Notes under the pieces: generated by a model
Seen by the model: the letters and a program-made list of their open reading frames with translations, nothing else
Told to the model about the DNA's origin: nothing
The model's database searches: none
Translations under genes and position numbers: made by a program
From: Tetramitus jugosus
Taxonomy: Eukaryota; Heterolobosea; Eutetramitea; Acrasida; Vahlkampfiidae
Reading direction: 5' to 3'
NCBI GenBank assembly: GCA_937625935.1
Contig: OW569389.1
Location: 186,001-250,000, forward strand
Length of the DNA: 64,000 bases
Shown here: piece after piece, positions 47,289-58,458 of the stretch
How the letters are laid out: the number at the start of each line of letters is the position of its first letter
Position numbering within the stretch: the stretch's first letter is position 1

Positions 47289-50200
47289 ATGGGAAATCAA
47301 TTGGCAGTGGGTGGTTCCCTACAGGAACTTCACTTGCAAGATTTGGGTGAAGGAATCGTTCAAGAGAGAACATTGGGTGGTGGACGTTTACTCAAGAGTG
47401 TTCAATGTTGGTCAGAAGATGTGGAAATGCCCGTCGTGGTCAAAGTTTATTTAAAAAAGGATGATGGACAACCGATGGCTCTTCAAACGTATCACGACAA
47501 ATTGAAATGTACGATGCTTGCTCCTTGCTTCTTTCTAATTGATGTTGTTTTGATCATCATATGATGAATGTTTTTGGTCAATGACTGACTCTGGTTATTT
47601 TTTGTTTGAAAATTGAAAATTGTTGTTGTTGTTGTTTGAATGTTTGAATGTATGTATGTACGTATATATGTATGTACAGTGTTGAGTGAAAAGCTATCGT
47701 TGAAAAATCAACCCAATGTACTCATGTATCATCGAATGGTCGAAACAGACAAGGCTGGTTATCTCATGAGACAGTACTGTTATTCGAATTTGGCTGATCG
47801 TATCAGCACAAGGCCCTTCTTTAGTAATTTGAGCAAAAAGTGGATTGCGTATCAGATATTGAGTGGATTGCATCAGATTCGACAAGCCGGTCTCGCACAC
47901 GGTGATATCAAAGCAGAGAATATTGTTTTGACAGGTTGGGATTGGGTGTTTCTCACAGATTTGGCACCGTATAAGCCAGTGACATTACCGGCGGATGATC
48001 CATCGAATTTTGCCTACTTTTTCGACACTGCCGAACGAAGAATATGCTTGATTGCACCAGAGAGATTTTCATCATCGTCGTCTGTACCAACTGGGGTCTC
48101 TTCTTCGTCGTCGTCGTCATCATCTACCTCACAGTCATCGTCTTTTACAGCAAACAACGAACAACAAGTAACAGAGCAAATGGATGTGTTTAGTGTGGGT
48201 TGTGTGTTGGCTCAATTGTTTTTGGATGGTGAAGCACTGTTTGATCTGTCTCAACTGTTGGCCTATCGCAAGGGAGAAACTGAACATTTGACAACATGTC
48301 TCAATCGTATCGAAGATACAAATGTTAGACAAATGATTGCCCACATGCTTCAATTGGAGCCCGAGAAACGATACACTGCACAACAATATTTGCAAAAGTG
48401 GTCTCCACGAGTGTTTCCTCCCTATTTCCAATGGGTTCACGAGAATATTTTGTCGCAAATGGTGCTCAAGAGTTGTGATGACCGTATTTCACTCATTGCA
48501 GAAAAGTTTGACACTTTGATTCAAGTGTTTAAACAGGGTATTGTTCCTGTCCACAATGTTGATCGAAATGAGGCTCCACCAAGAGCAAAATCAGAACAGG
48601 ACAGTAAAAGCGATGGGCAAGTGCAGCAACAAAAAGCGCTTATAACTGAAACACCGACGCAAGACAACCATATTGCCAATAACGAACATGCCAAGAATTT
48701 GAACAGCAATGATGGATCAACATTGAATGATATTATCGACAAGGCAACACAATTTAAAAAGGATATTGAAAAGAATAATCTCGCAATGAACGACCTGAAC
48801 GAACAACAACAATACGCACAAGAATACAACGAAAAAATGACACAAATGAAGCAAATGAAACAAAAATCAACGATTGATGTTCGAGCAAACCAAATGTCTG
48901 CAGTTCAGAGACCAAATCAAACCAATCTCTCAAATTCAAACAAGGGAACTGAAATCATTGCCAGTTTGCTCTGTAGCAGTGTCAGAAATGCTCGAATTGT
49001 CAGCTCAAGAGTGAAAGGCCTAATATTAATGCAACAGCTGAGTGATTTCGCATCAAACTATACGCGATTGCAGCGACTTGTACCATACACTTGTGTCATG
49101 TTAAATAATCCGTCTCCGCTAGTCAAGAGCACTGCGATTCGCACTCTAACCTATGTTCTAGCTAAGATTACAGAGTTCCCAGCGAGTGAAGCCAACTTAT
49201 TCAACGATTATATTTTACCTGCATTGAGACCGTTGATGAATGATCCGTCCGATATGGTGAAAGTGACATTTGCTGAACACTTACCGTTGCTGGCCTACGA
49301 AGCAAGAAGGTTTTTGGAAATGGGCGAAGTGATCAAGCAGAATGCCTGGCGCAACAACAATGCTCAAATTGGTAGTAGCTTCTTTGAGATGGATGGTGTT
49401 GGTATGAATACAAACACGATCAAGGGAACCTACGACGCTGATTTGAATATGCTGCAAGATGAAATTGGCTCGATTGCACAATTTTTATTTGTGAGTGAAT
49501 GCGCTGCAGTGAAGAGAGCTCTGTTGAAGAACATTATGCAACTCTGCATCTTCTATGGAACGCGAAAGGCAGTTGACTCTGTACTATCTATCGTGATCAC
49601 TTTCCTCAATGGAAGAGAATGGCGTCTCAGACACGCTTTCTTTGAGCAAATTGTGGGAATATCTGTATTTGTGGGACCTGTAAACTTAAACGACTTTATT
49701 CTTCCATGTATCATGCAAGCGTTACATGACACCGAAGAAGCAGTCATAGAGCAAGCGCTCAGTGGTGTTGTAGCACTCTGTGAGTTGGGTATGTTCTACA
49801 AGAGAACCTTGTTCGATCTGGCAAATAGGATTCGTCCACTCCTTCATCATCCAAACACATGGATCCGATATGATGCTGTTGCGTTTTTCGCAGCCGTCAG
49901 CAAACAAATTGGGCTCGCAGATACGAGCTGCTTCTTGTTGGATATACTGAGACCACATTTGAAAGACGAAATCTTTGTCGTTTCGGAAAGCTCCTTATTG
50001 CAAGCAGTGAAAGCACCAATTGCTCGACACTTGTATGAAAAGGTGCTCAGTAGCTCCTTTGATAATCTGCTGTCGTTGAATCACCTTGGTGATTCGTCTA
50101 TTGAGGCCAAAGTAGCTCGCTGGAAACAAATTTTAACTCTACCAGAAATGTCGACTGAAGACGCAGAAAAGCTCGATCTGATGAAACCTTTTATTGACCA

Positions 50201-52022
50201 GATTGCCATGTCACTTCAATCGAAGATGTACGATCAAAATATCAGCAGCAGTCACACAGAGTTGATTACGGGTGAACCTATCAAACTAAATCTTCAACTG
50301 CATACACACTACATTGCTGTTGAGAGTCCTTTTGCTCCACTTCAGCACCACACTGGCCCCAGTAATACATCCAATAGAACAAAGGAACAAAAGCCATTCC
50401 AACACGAGTGGAGCGCATTCTTCAACAAGCCAAACCCAAGGAAGATTGTTGGAGGAAATACATCCAACATTGGAGGCAGCTCCCCAATGTCTGTCTCATC
50501 ACCCTCCGGTCTCAGTGGCAATTCTATGGGATCTGGCATATTTACATCAGGAGTGTCTGGCCTGTCAAAGAAGGAGCTGAACCGATTCCGACCAACTGGT
50601 CAAATTTGTGCCCAGAGTCACGAACACAAAGGAAGCATTAACGAACTGGCAGTGCATGACAGTTTGAGTTGGTTCGTGAGTGGTGGAAACGATGGTACTG
50701 TTCGGCTATGGGATCTAAAACAGTCAGATCGTGACTACTCCATGGTCAGTAAGATGACTTGCCATGTTCCATCCAATGGAAAGGTGATGGGTGTAGCGAT
50801 ATTGAATCTTAACACGCCCTTAATTGCTGCTGGTACAGACACTGGTTGTCTGAGCTTGTTTTCACCTGAAACAGGGACTTCGATCTATGATATTCACATC
50901 TCTGAGCAAGGTACTCTCTTCTCTTCTCCAACTGACAGCCAACTGCCCTCCATCAATGTTGTCAGACCATTCACAATCAATCTCACACCTCTCCTCATGG
51001 TGGGCAATCAGTCCGGTATGATTGTGGGTATAGACCCTCGAATACGACGTGAGGCATTCAGATGGAAGAGCAGAGAATCAGTTCAACAAGGTCCGATCAC
51101 AGCCATTTGTGGTGAAGAGTCATGGATGGTCAGTGGAACGAGACGAGGTTTTATTACTCTCTGGGATCTTCGATTCCAGATATCTGTATTTACGAATAGG
51201 ATATCTCATACAAGGATCAATAGAATTGGAGTATACAATGAACCAACCAATAATAGTGCCCATGGTAGCGCCTCCCCTAGTATTTATGTTGCTGCGGGTA
51301 CTCGTGATGTGAAATTGTGGAATCTAGAATCGGGAAAGGTGTCAGCAGTGTATAGAAGTTTTGACAAACGTTTACCAGTTTCTAGTTCCTCCTCCACTAG
51401 ATCAACCAAACCTCAAATGAAGATGAACAGCTCGTCAACATCACTGGACTCGTCTGGATCAAGCGATGGATCTTCTACCCCTCAAGCTGACCCAATCAGA
51501 AGAAGATTGTCTGGCGCATCTGCCAAGGATCCATTTGCAATCAAGGAGTTGGAAAGAATCAACTGGGAGAGAGATGATGCGAACCCTCAGGCATCCTATC
51601 CGTTTGAAGTGAAAGCTCTTCATGTCAATCCGGATGGCAACTTTTTGTCTGGTAGTTCGGATTGCCGTATTCGGTACTGGGATTCCAACCATCCAGAACA
51701 ATCCTACATTCTATCTGGTTTGGAGACCACTGAAAGCAGTCTTTATCATGTACAGACAGATGTGCCAACCTCGGGTGTAATTGGTGGAAGTAGTGGCTCT
51801 GGGTTCTCAACCCCCAGTACCAATACTGTGAGCACAACAACAATCGTTGCTGAGACAATCAAAGCCCTTCCAAACCAATCACAATCGAGAAAGGGAGGTG
51901 CGTTCTCTTCACCAATTTCTACCAAGCACGTCGATACCATCACGGACATTAAGCTCGTCGGAACACATGCTCCCATGGTTCTTTCATCTTCCAGAGACGG
52001 TGTTCTCAAAATGTGGATCTAA
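47289..52022 (+). CDS. PIK3R4: Vps15 (PIK3R4), regulatory pseudokinase of the Vps34 PI3-kinase, two exons
   Basis: Exons 47289-47508 and 47680-52022 join to 1520 residues. The intron (171 bp) starts GTACGA and ends TGTACAG. The N-terminus MGNQLA is the myristoylation signal shared with human Vps15. The kinase domain has VVVKVYL, RISTRPFFSNLSKKWIAYQI, HGDIKAENIVLTGW (catalytic-loop position) and LTDLAPYKP, all near-identical to PIK3R4 blocks. The Asp-Leu-Ala in place of DFG agrees with weak or absent kinase activity. HEAT repeats span about residues 450-850 and a WD40 propeller about 1010-1520 (SWFVSGGNDGTVRLWDLKQ, MVLSSSRDGVLKMWI). Vps15 anchors Vps34 to endosomes and phagophores for PI3P synthesis. 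Ser-rich inserts lengthen it compared with 1358 residues in humans. Confidence 0.93.
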
Positions 52023-52076
52023 ATCGAAAGCACCACTACATTAAACTGTAAATCTTGTTTTTATCCATCATATATT

Positions 52077-53123
52077 TTATTGCATCTTTTGAGAGCACAT
52101 GTCGAGCATGACGTCACCCACGGAACAAGTGGCCAAACACGATCCATCATTCACATTCCACAGCTTGACACATCCATCATTTCCTCCAAGAGAAGCACAA
52201 GTGCTGGCATTGACTGCATAGAGACAACTGACCACCTTTTCGTGTGCCTCTTCAATCTCCAGAGCAGCAGTGACGCTCGATGTTGGAGATGATGAATCAG
52301 AAGGCAAACTTCTCAAATCAAACACCTTCATATCACCCAAAACTCCACCAACAACAATTCTTTCACCACAGCTCGTCACACACATGGTCTGCTTACTCGT
52401 TCCCAAGAATGTGTGAATCAATCGATTGTTTCTCAAATCCCACAATTGAACTCTTCTGTCATCTCCCACACTGATCAATGTAGAGCTATGAGAGTTGTAA
52501 TGAATGTCGCGAACACGATCGCTGTGACCTTGTAGCTTATGAGTCATCACTGCATTGTTTTTGACATCGAATACACGAATGCTTGAATCAGCGCTCAACA
52601 CAAAGAGACGTTGATTCACGCGATCAGCCTTCAACTTGAAACAAGCCAAATTTTCATCCTCCATTTGGACAGTTTCCTCTGGTTGAGCATCATTTACAAA
52701 AGTTCCAGAAATTTCTGGATTTTCAGTTTCTCCTCCTTGTTGCGTCGCTGACAAAAGCTTTTGTGTGTTCCAAATTTTGAAACAACCATCGAAACCACCG
52801 GTAATAATTCTTCCATTGTCTCCAGTGGATGCCATCTCTGTACAACACATGACTTCTTCATTGTGAGCCTTGAATTGAACCACTCTCTCAAACACGCCAT
52901 TACTGCTCTGATTCACAATGGAACAAGTTTTATCATAACTGGACAACAAGAAATGATTATTGGACAATTGTTTGAGTGGAACAATGTTTGTAATGACTGT
53001 CGAGTGATGATTCATTGGTATGTCAGTGTGTGAAAGAGTAGAGTTGCTATCTGCATTGTTTTTGGAGTCAAAGGAAATTTGACGAATGACTGGTGCTTTG
53101 CCCACAATGTTTAATTGGAACAT
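52077..53123 (-). CDS. WD40-repeat protein, unknown function
   Basis: 348 residues forming one seven-bladed propeller. Clear repeats are TGGFDGCFKIWNTQKL, SADSSIRVFDVKNN, GHSDRVRDIHYNSHSSTLIS then VGDDRRVQLWDLRNN, and GGNDGCVKLWNVNDGS. GH and WD dipeptides are spaced as expected, and no extra domain is present, so the protein is a propeller scaffold. An acidic Gln/Glu insert sits between blades 3 and 4. I cannot assign a specific orthologue. The gene is tail-to-tail with Vps15, 54 bp apart, and divergent from the membrane protein. Confidence 0.75.
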   Translation of the reverse strand: MFQLNIVGKAPVIRQISFDSKNNADSNSTLSHTDIPMNHHSTVITNIVPLKQLSNNHFLLSSYDKTCSIVNQSSNGVFERVVQFKAHNEEVMCCTEMASTGDNGRIITGGFDGCFKIWNTQKLLSATQQGGETENPEISGTFVNDAQPEETVQMEDENLACFKLKADRVNQRLFVLSADSSIRVFDVKNNAVMTHKLQGHSDRVRDIHYNSHSSTLISVGDDRRVQLWDLRNNRLIHTFLGTSKQTMCVTSCGERIVVGGVLGDMKVFDLRSLPSDSSSPTSSVTAALEIEEAHEKVVSCLYAVNASTCASLGGNDGCVKLWNVNDGSCLATCSVGDVMLDMCSQKMQ

Positions 53124-53242
53124 GTTCTTGATGTGTGTGTTTGTTTGATTTTTTTTGTGTGAAAGAAATTCTTGTTGTTGTGATCGGAGATTTGGTTCCC
53201 TGGCCCGACTTCAAGATCTGGGATCACTACTCTACTGCTTAA

Positions 53243-53266
53243 GTTTATTGAGTACTCTCAATAAAC
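53243..53266. promoter_or_regulatory. Perfect 10 bp inverted repeat in divergent intergenic region
   Basis: Arms GTTTATTGAG (53243-53252) and CTCAATAAAC (53257-53266) are exact reverse complements separated by TACT. The element lies 120 bp upstream of the WD40 ATG and 367 bp upstream of the preferred ATG of the membrane protein. It could bind a dimeric regulator or form a small cruciform. No other copy was noticed in the window. Confidence 0.5.
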
Positions 53267-53632
53267 ATGCGCACTGAATGTCACATAGAGTTCGATGACT
53301 ACTGATATCGTGTACTTGAACCATGTTTCCCGTCAAAAAGACCGTCTGTGAAACGCGGAGAGAGGTACACCTGACATTGGTGACCAACATTGACCCAGAA
53401 TACTGCTGCAATCATCCTAATTCAACGCATTGACCACCACCAACTCATTTGGGCACTTTGCATGACACTACCAGCATACATTGGTGAACTCTTGTTCACT
53501 GGTGCCGGCTTGTTCGGCATCCGCTCACCACAACCGTCATCACAGACTTTCCGTTTGAACACTTCAAAAATACTTGACAAGAACTATTCTTCTTCGATTT
53601 CTCACACACAAGAAAACCAACAAACCTTTAAC

Positions 53633-55426
53633 ATGGAATTGCCAAGGAAGAGATCAAATATTGCAAACGAAGACATATTTCACGAAGAGTTCTTGAACAA
53701 TGATGGAACCAGATATGATGACACGGATGATCATATGGCAGACGAAGATTTGACCCAACATCCAATGCAACAACAACAACAACAACAACACAGGAAGAGA
53801 TCCAAACGAAACCAAAACTTTGTTCGTCGCTCATTGAACTCCATTGCCGATTTTTATTATTCGATCGAAGGCTTATTCCTCTATGAAATTCCCTACTATT
53901 ATCACGAGAAGGAAACACTGTCTGTCAGTATCATTACTGCACTGTTGAATGCCATCTTGTTGATGTGTATATTGCTCAATCCGTACAAGCCCTATTGGAC
54001 ATATGGTGTGATCACTGTTCTCTCATTGCTTAGCTTGAACAATGCAGTTGCGTTTTTTATGGCCAGTAAGTCCTATCAGTTGATCCACGGTATTCAAAAG
54101 AAGGATCAATTGTTACAGTCGCTGAATAGTCATTGGGATGGAGACCAACCCTATTTGATTCCCAATGTTGCATTGGTTGGTAGTAACAAATCGATTCGAG
54201 AGAAACAATTGGATGCTCCTGTGCCTATTGAGTCAGAAGACGGTGTTCTGGATCATTTGGGAGAGGATTTTGAAGATGAGGAGGAAAATGATGGATCATC
54301 ATCGTCTCCACTGTTGCACATTGTTGGACCATTGTTGATCCAGTCCCTTGTTTGGCTGTTTCACTTCCTGACGTGCTCACTGTTGAAGAAGAGAGAACGC
54401 GTACACATTGGGTCATCGTCATCATTGATGAACGATCACTCGACTGTTGGTCAATCAAACGATCGTCATCCTTCGATGATGAACGGTAATAGTTCCAACC
54501 GAATCAGATCTCTTGAACTATCTGTTTGGAGTTATTCCTTGCTGCAGAAGAACCTGTTTTGCTTCTTCTCTCCCCTTCAAGTCCTATTGTGTACCTATTG
54601 TCTGTTTTTCAACTATAGTTGGACCAACAGTATTGTGATCATGTCGGCTTGTATGAGTCTGGGTGCAATGACTCACTTCATTCTAGGCAAATTTGAACAA
54701 AAGGAGTCCCATCAACGATTGATTAACTTTGAAGCCATGTACGAGCAACAACTCACAATGAATAAGCCAAAGACAGAATCAAAGTACTCTCCTCCAGCAG
54801 CTCCTTCAATTGCTGTTCAACAACAGGCTCAACCACACCATAGAGTCAATGTCGGAATGCCAAGAAGAGCCACTCTCACTGCTCCTGTGTTCAGCTCTGC
54901 TATCGCTCAGCCCTCTCCTCTTCAACATGCTTCTGCTCCCCAGTTGGAAGAAGCATCAGTGCTCACTGCTCAGGATACCAGAGCTCCCACCCCGTTATAC
55001 TACTTGAAACAGCAGTACGAACAGAAGAGAAGGGAAAGTTGGAGAGAAGCAAGGGTGAATGAATCATTGGATGAACTCAATCGACAAGCAGAATCCCGAA
55101 TGAGTGAAATCTCCACAGGTAGCTCGACCTCGACCACCAATCAAAATAGGCCTACTCAAAGATTATCCACAACAACCACCCCTGCATCAGAGCCAGTTCC
55201 TGTTAGTCGCATATCATCCATCAACGAGGAGGAAGCTCCCCAACTTGTCCACATCCCTGGAACAAGTAACACACGAATCAGTACCCTGCTCCAAAATGTG
55301 ATCCAACCCTCAACAACCAATAACTCTGGCTTACCATTGAGAGAGGATCAAACTGTAGGTAAGACAGAAGAAACAGCGAAAACCAAGAAGAACATTTTCC
55401 AAAAGAGCAAGCGCTCCAAGAAGTAG
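53633..55426 (+). CDS. Multi-pass membrane protein with Gln/Ser-rich tails, unknown function
   Basis: 597 residues from the ATG at 53633, which has good context (AACATGG). The frame is open upstream to 53390 with another ATG at 53462 (MTLPAYIGELLFTG), so an 81-residue longer form is possible. The polar N-terminus with poly-Gln is followed by FYYSIEGLFLYEIPYYYHE and a pair of membrane helices (ALLNAILLMCILL and YGVITVLSLLSLNNAVAFFM). A second group includes LLHIVGPLLIQSLVWLFHFL, LLCTYCLFFNYSW and IVIMSACMSLGAMTHFIL. The C-terminal 200 residues are a disordered Pro/Ser/Thr/Gln tail ending in a Lys-rich KSKRSKK. I recognise no family. An ER or nuclear-envelope protein is plausible, but only a guess. 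Confidence 0.6.
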   Translation: MELPRKRSNIANEDIFHEEFLNNDGTRYDDTDDHMADEDLTQHPMQQQQQQQHRKRSKRNQNFVRRSLNSIADFYYSIEGLFLYEIPYYYHEKETLSVSIITALLNAILLMCILLNPYKPYWTYGVITVLSLLSLNNAVAFFMASKSYQLIHGIQKKDQLLQSLNSHWDGDQPYLIPNVALVGSNKSIREKQLDAPVPIESEDGVLDHLGEDFEDEEENDGSSSSPLLHIVGPLLIQSLVWLFHFLTCSLLKKRERVHIGSSSSLMNDHSTVGQSNDRHPSMMNGNSSNRIRSLELSVWSYSLLQKNLFCFFSPLQVLLCTYCLFFNYSWTNSIVIMSACMSLGAMTHFILGKFEQKESHQRLINFEAMYEQQLTMNKPKTESKYSPPAAPSIAVQQQAQPHHRVNVGMPRRATLTAPVFSSAIAQPSPLQHASAPQLEEASVLTAQDTRAPTPLYYLKQQYEQKRRESWREARVNESLDELNRQAESRMSEISTGSSTSTTNQNRPTQRLSTTTTPASEPVPVSRISSINEEEAPQLVHIPGTSNTRISTLLQNVIQPSTTNNSGLPLREDQTVGKTEETAKTKKNIFQKSKRSKK

Positions 55427-55955
55427 ACAATCCTATCGGTGGTCACTTATTTGTTCAAGGATGTCCTCAAGTGTAATCTTCCCGCTTCACACACCCACGC
55501 AAGGCATGAATAAATGACGACCATCTCTTTCTGTTTTGTACCTGCCGGTTCCCTTTTGGGTTATAGATTTTGCCCGCTCACTGTGTTGACAGCCAGACTG
55601 TGTGAAATGGCCTCCCCTCTTTATTTGCCGCCCCTCAGCGCCGGGCTAACATGAGATCCTCCAACCAAGCTTTGTTGTCTCACGATATCACAGGGTGTCT
55701 CTTTCTAAGCCTCTAGCCTGCTACCCAACCTTCCTTGCATTGTTGTCATTCCAATTCTCCCAAAACGAGAGGCAGCCGATATCCCACACAACACAACAAA
55801 ACGTTTTAAAAAACGAGTCATCTGCATGAACCAAAGCGACCTTGTTAGCTCTTATTAGACCGTCTCACTCCCATTCCCTCACATTTCCACTTATTAGAAG
55901 ATTTTATTCGAACATTAGACTTGCATTCCTCCAGTAATAATAATACGAATCAACC
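55427..55955. other. Long intergenic region with a GC-richer block
   Basis: 529 bp between the membrane protein and the Myb gene on the same strand. About 55540-55720 is more GC-rich than the surroundings (for example GCCGCCCCTCAGCGCCGGGC near 55628) and holds no coding frame. It may contain a structured non-coding RNA, but I recognise no class. The rest is probably the 3' UTR of the first gene and the promoter or leader of the second. Confidence 0.4.
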
Positions 55956-57650
55956 ATGACACCCACGCGTCATCCACCACATCATCATTCTCACCACCAA
56001 AACCATGATGGTTCTTCTTCACCTTCTCATCATCATGTGGTCCCTTCAATCGACGATTTGAAAACAAGCGACCATGAAACTTCTTTGAGATCTACACCTC
56101 CATTTTCTTCATCGACATCAACAGCAGCCACCACATCACCCAACACAACCAACAACAACAACAACAAAACTACAAGTAGTAGTAGTACTACTACAGCAAA
56201 CAATCAATCTCAATTATCCTTCTCGCATTCCAATCATGATAACAACAATAGTCAACAACAACAACAACGTCTCATTCAAATGCCACCCAAAATACTTGAA
56301 CCAGCCATGAACACTCTCAGTCTCGTTCATAGTCCAACAAGTGCCAGTCCAATGACTGACTATTGCTTCAATTTATTCAAGAACCAATTTTTTCAAACAG
56401 TCGCTTCACCAGTTGGAAGCAGAAACAGTAGTCCTATTCCATTCACATTCAATACGACTACTACACATGGTATGATTTGTGATCTTCATCATGGAACCAA
56501 CCACATGATTGGTTATGGTTTGAACAGTCCTCATCATCACATGAATCGCGCAAAGCTCACCAATTCCCCTCCTGTTTCCACTACTACTGCTGCTGCTGCA
56601 CAGATCATGACGACATCGTCATCTACAAGCATCAGTAGCAGTAGCTCAAGGTCAACCACCATTCACAGTCATCATCACCATAATCAGCCAGAAAAACACG
56701 TGTATTATCCTTCAATGAATGGTAATCATCACATGGTTGCTGAACATCCTCATCATTTCCAGCATGTCGACATTCAATCCTCATTGGATCACCACCCCCA
56801 CTATCATTCAAACGGTGAGAATGGATACAGTATGAATCCAAAAAAGAGGCGATTGCAATTGAACCCCATTTACACTGGTTCAAAATCTGGTCGACCTTCC
56901 GCAGTGAGAAGAGGTGTAGGAGCTGCCTCTGAGGAAGAAGCTGGATCACTTGCATATTCGAGCGATAGCCCCAAGCAACATGACAAAGATTCCAAGCAGG
57001 GCCCACACTTGAAGAGGCGAAAATTGGATTACGAAAGGAATAAGGGGGTTATAGACCACAATTCCAAGGAGGGGTACTCCGATGACGAAACAGACAGGTC
57101 CGGCGAATTTTCTCCGTTGGTTCAGCACCGGAATAATGGAGATTCATCGGAAGATGAAGGAGGAGAATCTGCCGAATTGGATGATCGTGTTGACGTGGAT
57201 GTTGACTCGTTGTCGGACGAGGACACAGATTACAATAATGATGAGGACGATGATGAAGATGATGATGAATACATTGAACAAGGAAACAATCACATTAGTC
57301 AGAAGAAAAGAAGGTCTGTCCTTACTGCAAAGGACAGAAGTCCAACAACAGACAGAGCAGCAAGAAAGAACAAGTCAGCCAATAACAATAACAGAAGGAA
57401 TACAAAGAAAAAGCCCAATACGAGTGCATCCTCAGGCTCCGATTCCACCAAATCCAAAAAGTTTAACAATGGTGTGTGGACACAGGAGGAGCACGAAAGA
57501 TTCTTGGAGGGTTATCGCCAATGTGGCAGAAATTGGTCACGCATCGCCAAAGTGCATGTGAAAACAAGAGAACGAACACAGATTGCTTCCCATGCTCAAA
57601 AATGGTTCAAGAAGTTACAAAAGTCAGGAAATGGTGATACAGCCAACTGA
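55956..57650 (+). CDS. SHAQKY-class Myb-like DNA-binding protein
   Basis: 564 residues. Residues 1-340 are Ser/Thr/Asn/His-rich and probably disordered. A central region is charged and acidic, with SLSDEDTDYNNDEDDDEDDD and Lys-rich stretches that look like nuclear signals. The only folded domain is at the C-terminus (about residues 502-555): GVWTQEEHERFLEGYRQCG, then NWSRIAKVHVKTRERTQIAS and SHAQKWFKKLQK. This is a one-repeat Myb/SANT domain of the SHAQKYF class known from plants and many protists, where it binds GATAA-type sites. The family consensus Tyr is Trp here (SHAQKW). The protein is probably a transcription factor; targets are unknown. Confidence 0.82.
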   Translation: MTPTRHPPHHHSHHQNHDGSSSPSHHHVVPSIDDLKTSDHETSLRSTPPFSSSTSTAATTSPNTTNNNNNKTTSSSSTTTANNQSQLSFSHSNHDNNNSQQQQQRLIQMPPKILEPAMNTLSLVHSPTSASPMTDYCFNLFKNQFFQTVASPVGSRNSSPIPFTFNTTTTHGMICDLHHGTNHMIGYGLNSPHHHMNRAKLTNSPPVSTTTAAAAQIMTTSSSTSISSSSSRSTTIHSHHHHNQPEKHVYYPSMNGNHHMVAEHPHHFQHVDIQSSLDHHPHYHSNGENGYSMNPKKRRLQLNPIYTGSKSGRPSAVRRGVGAASEEEAGSLAYSSDSPKQHDKDSKQGPHLKRRKLDYERNKGVIDHNSKEGYSDDETDRSGEFSPLVQHRNNGDSSEDEGGESAELDDRVDVDVDSLSDEDTDYNNDEDDDEDDDEYIEQGNNHISQKKRRSVLTAKDRSPTTDRAARKNKSANNNNRRNTKKKPNTSASSGSDSTKSKKFNNGVWTQEEHERFLEGYRQCGRNWSRIAKVHVKTRERTQIASHAQKWFKKLQKSGNGDTAN

Positions 57651-58034
57651 AGCCACTCAGATCATGAAGCATTTTCTTGTACAGTTCTGATACCAATAAG
57701 AGAGAGAGGAGGATTGATACACATGCGACACTAATTTTGAAGACCACCTCCAAGTGTCTCATTCATAATCCCATCTAACACTTTCACATTTTTCGTAAAG
57801 GTGTTTCACGTTATTTATTATTACTTACAGTTATCCTTGGCAATCATTCTCACCCAATGGGATCCTTTCCTTCCATGGCTCACAAACACATGGAACGAAC
57901 AAGTAAACTATTCATTTCTTCAAAATCAAACTTCAACGAACAGAGTGTGATACTCTCATATCATTCAAACAACAGTGTGCATCCTCTCTCATCTCATCAA
58001 CACAAGTGCAAATACTCAAATGTTCGATAATCTT
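57651..58034. other. Convergent intergenic region, nothing identified
   Basis: 384 bp between the convergent 3' ends of the Myb gene and the small TM protein. No RNA gene, repeat or coding frame was recognised. It is not notably biased in composition. Confidence 0.4.
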
Positions 58035-58295
58035 CTACTTTTCTTGTCTTGTGCTCGATGACACTGATGACAATGATTCTCTCTCCAAAATCTTCTCCAC
58101 AATTCCCTCTTCCTTGATTTCCTTCAACAATTGTGCACGCAAATGAGCTTCTGTCTTGTCCTTGTACGACTTTTGCATATAATATTCAAGTTTCAATCCA
58201 TAAAATCCACCAGTGAACACACAAAACGTCATTCCAATCACCTTCCATCCCACATGGTTGCCCTGCTTGGTGAACGAACGAAGTCTAAACGCCAT
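58035..58295 (-). CDS. Small single-TM protein, probably mitochondrial
   Basis: 86 residues from the ATG at 58295 (MAFRLRSFTKQGN). An upstream ATG at 58385 would leave only 73 bp to the divergent Crooked neck start. There is a basic N-terminus, one membrane helix WKVIGMTFCVFTGGFYGLKL, then a charged amphipathic helix YYMQKSYKDKTEAHLRAQLL. Basic residues before the helix and a soluble charged tail resemble small respiratory-chain assembly factors or subunits, but no family could be assigned. Confidence 0.5.
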   Translation of the reverse strand: MAFRLRSFTKQGNHVGWKVIGMTFCVFTGGFYGLKLEYYMQKSYKDKTEAHLRAQLLKEIKEEGIVEKILERESLSSVSSSTRQEK

Positions 58296-58458
58296 TTTCA
58301 CACTTTTTTCTCTAGGAATTGTTGTTTTTCCGAACAGTTTGTTCAACCAAATCACTGAATTATGCATATGAAAAACCTCCGACACCCAGAAAAAATACAG
58401 AGATCAATCGATTTAGAGAGCAACTCTTTTGTGTGTGAGCCAGAGTCGTACAAGCAAA

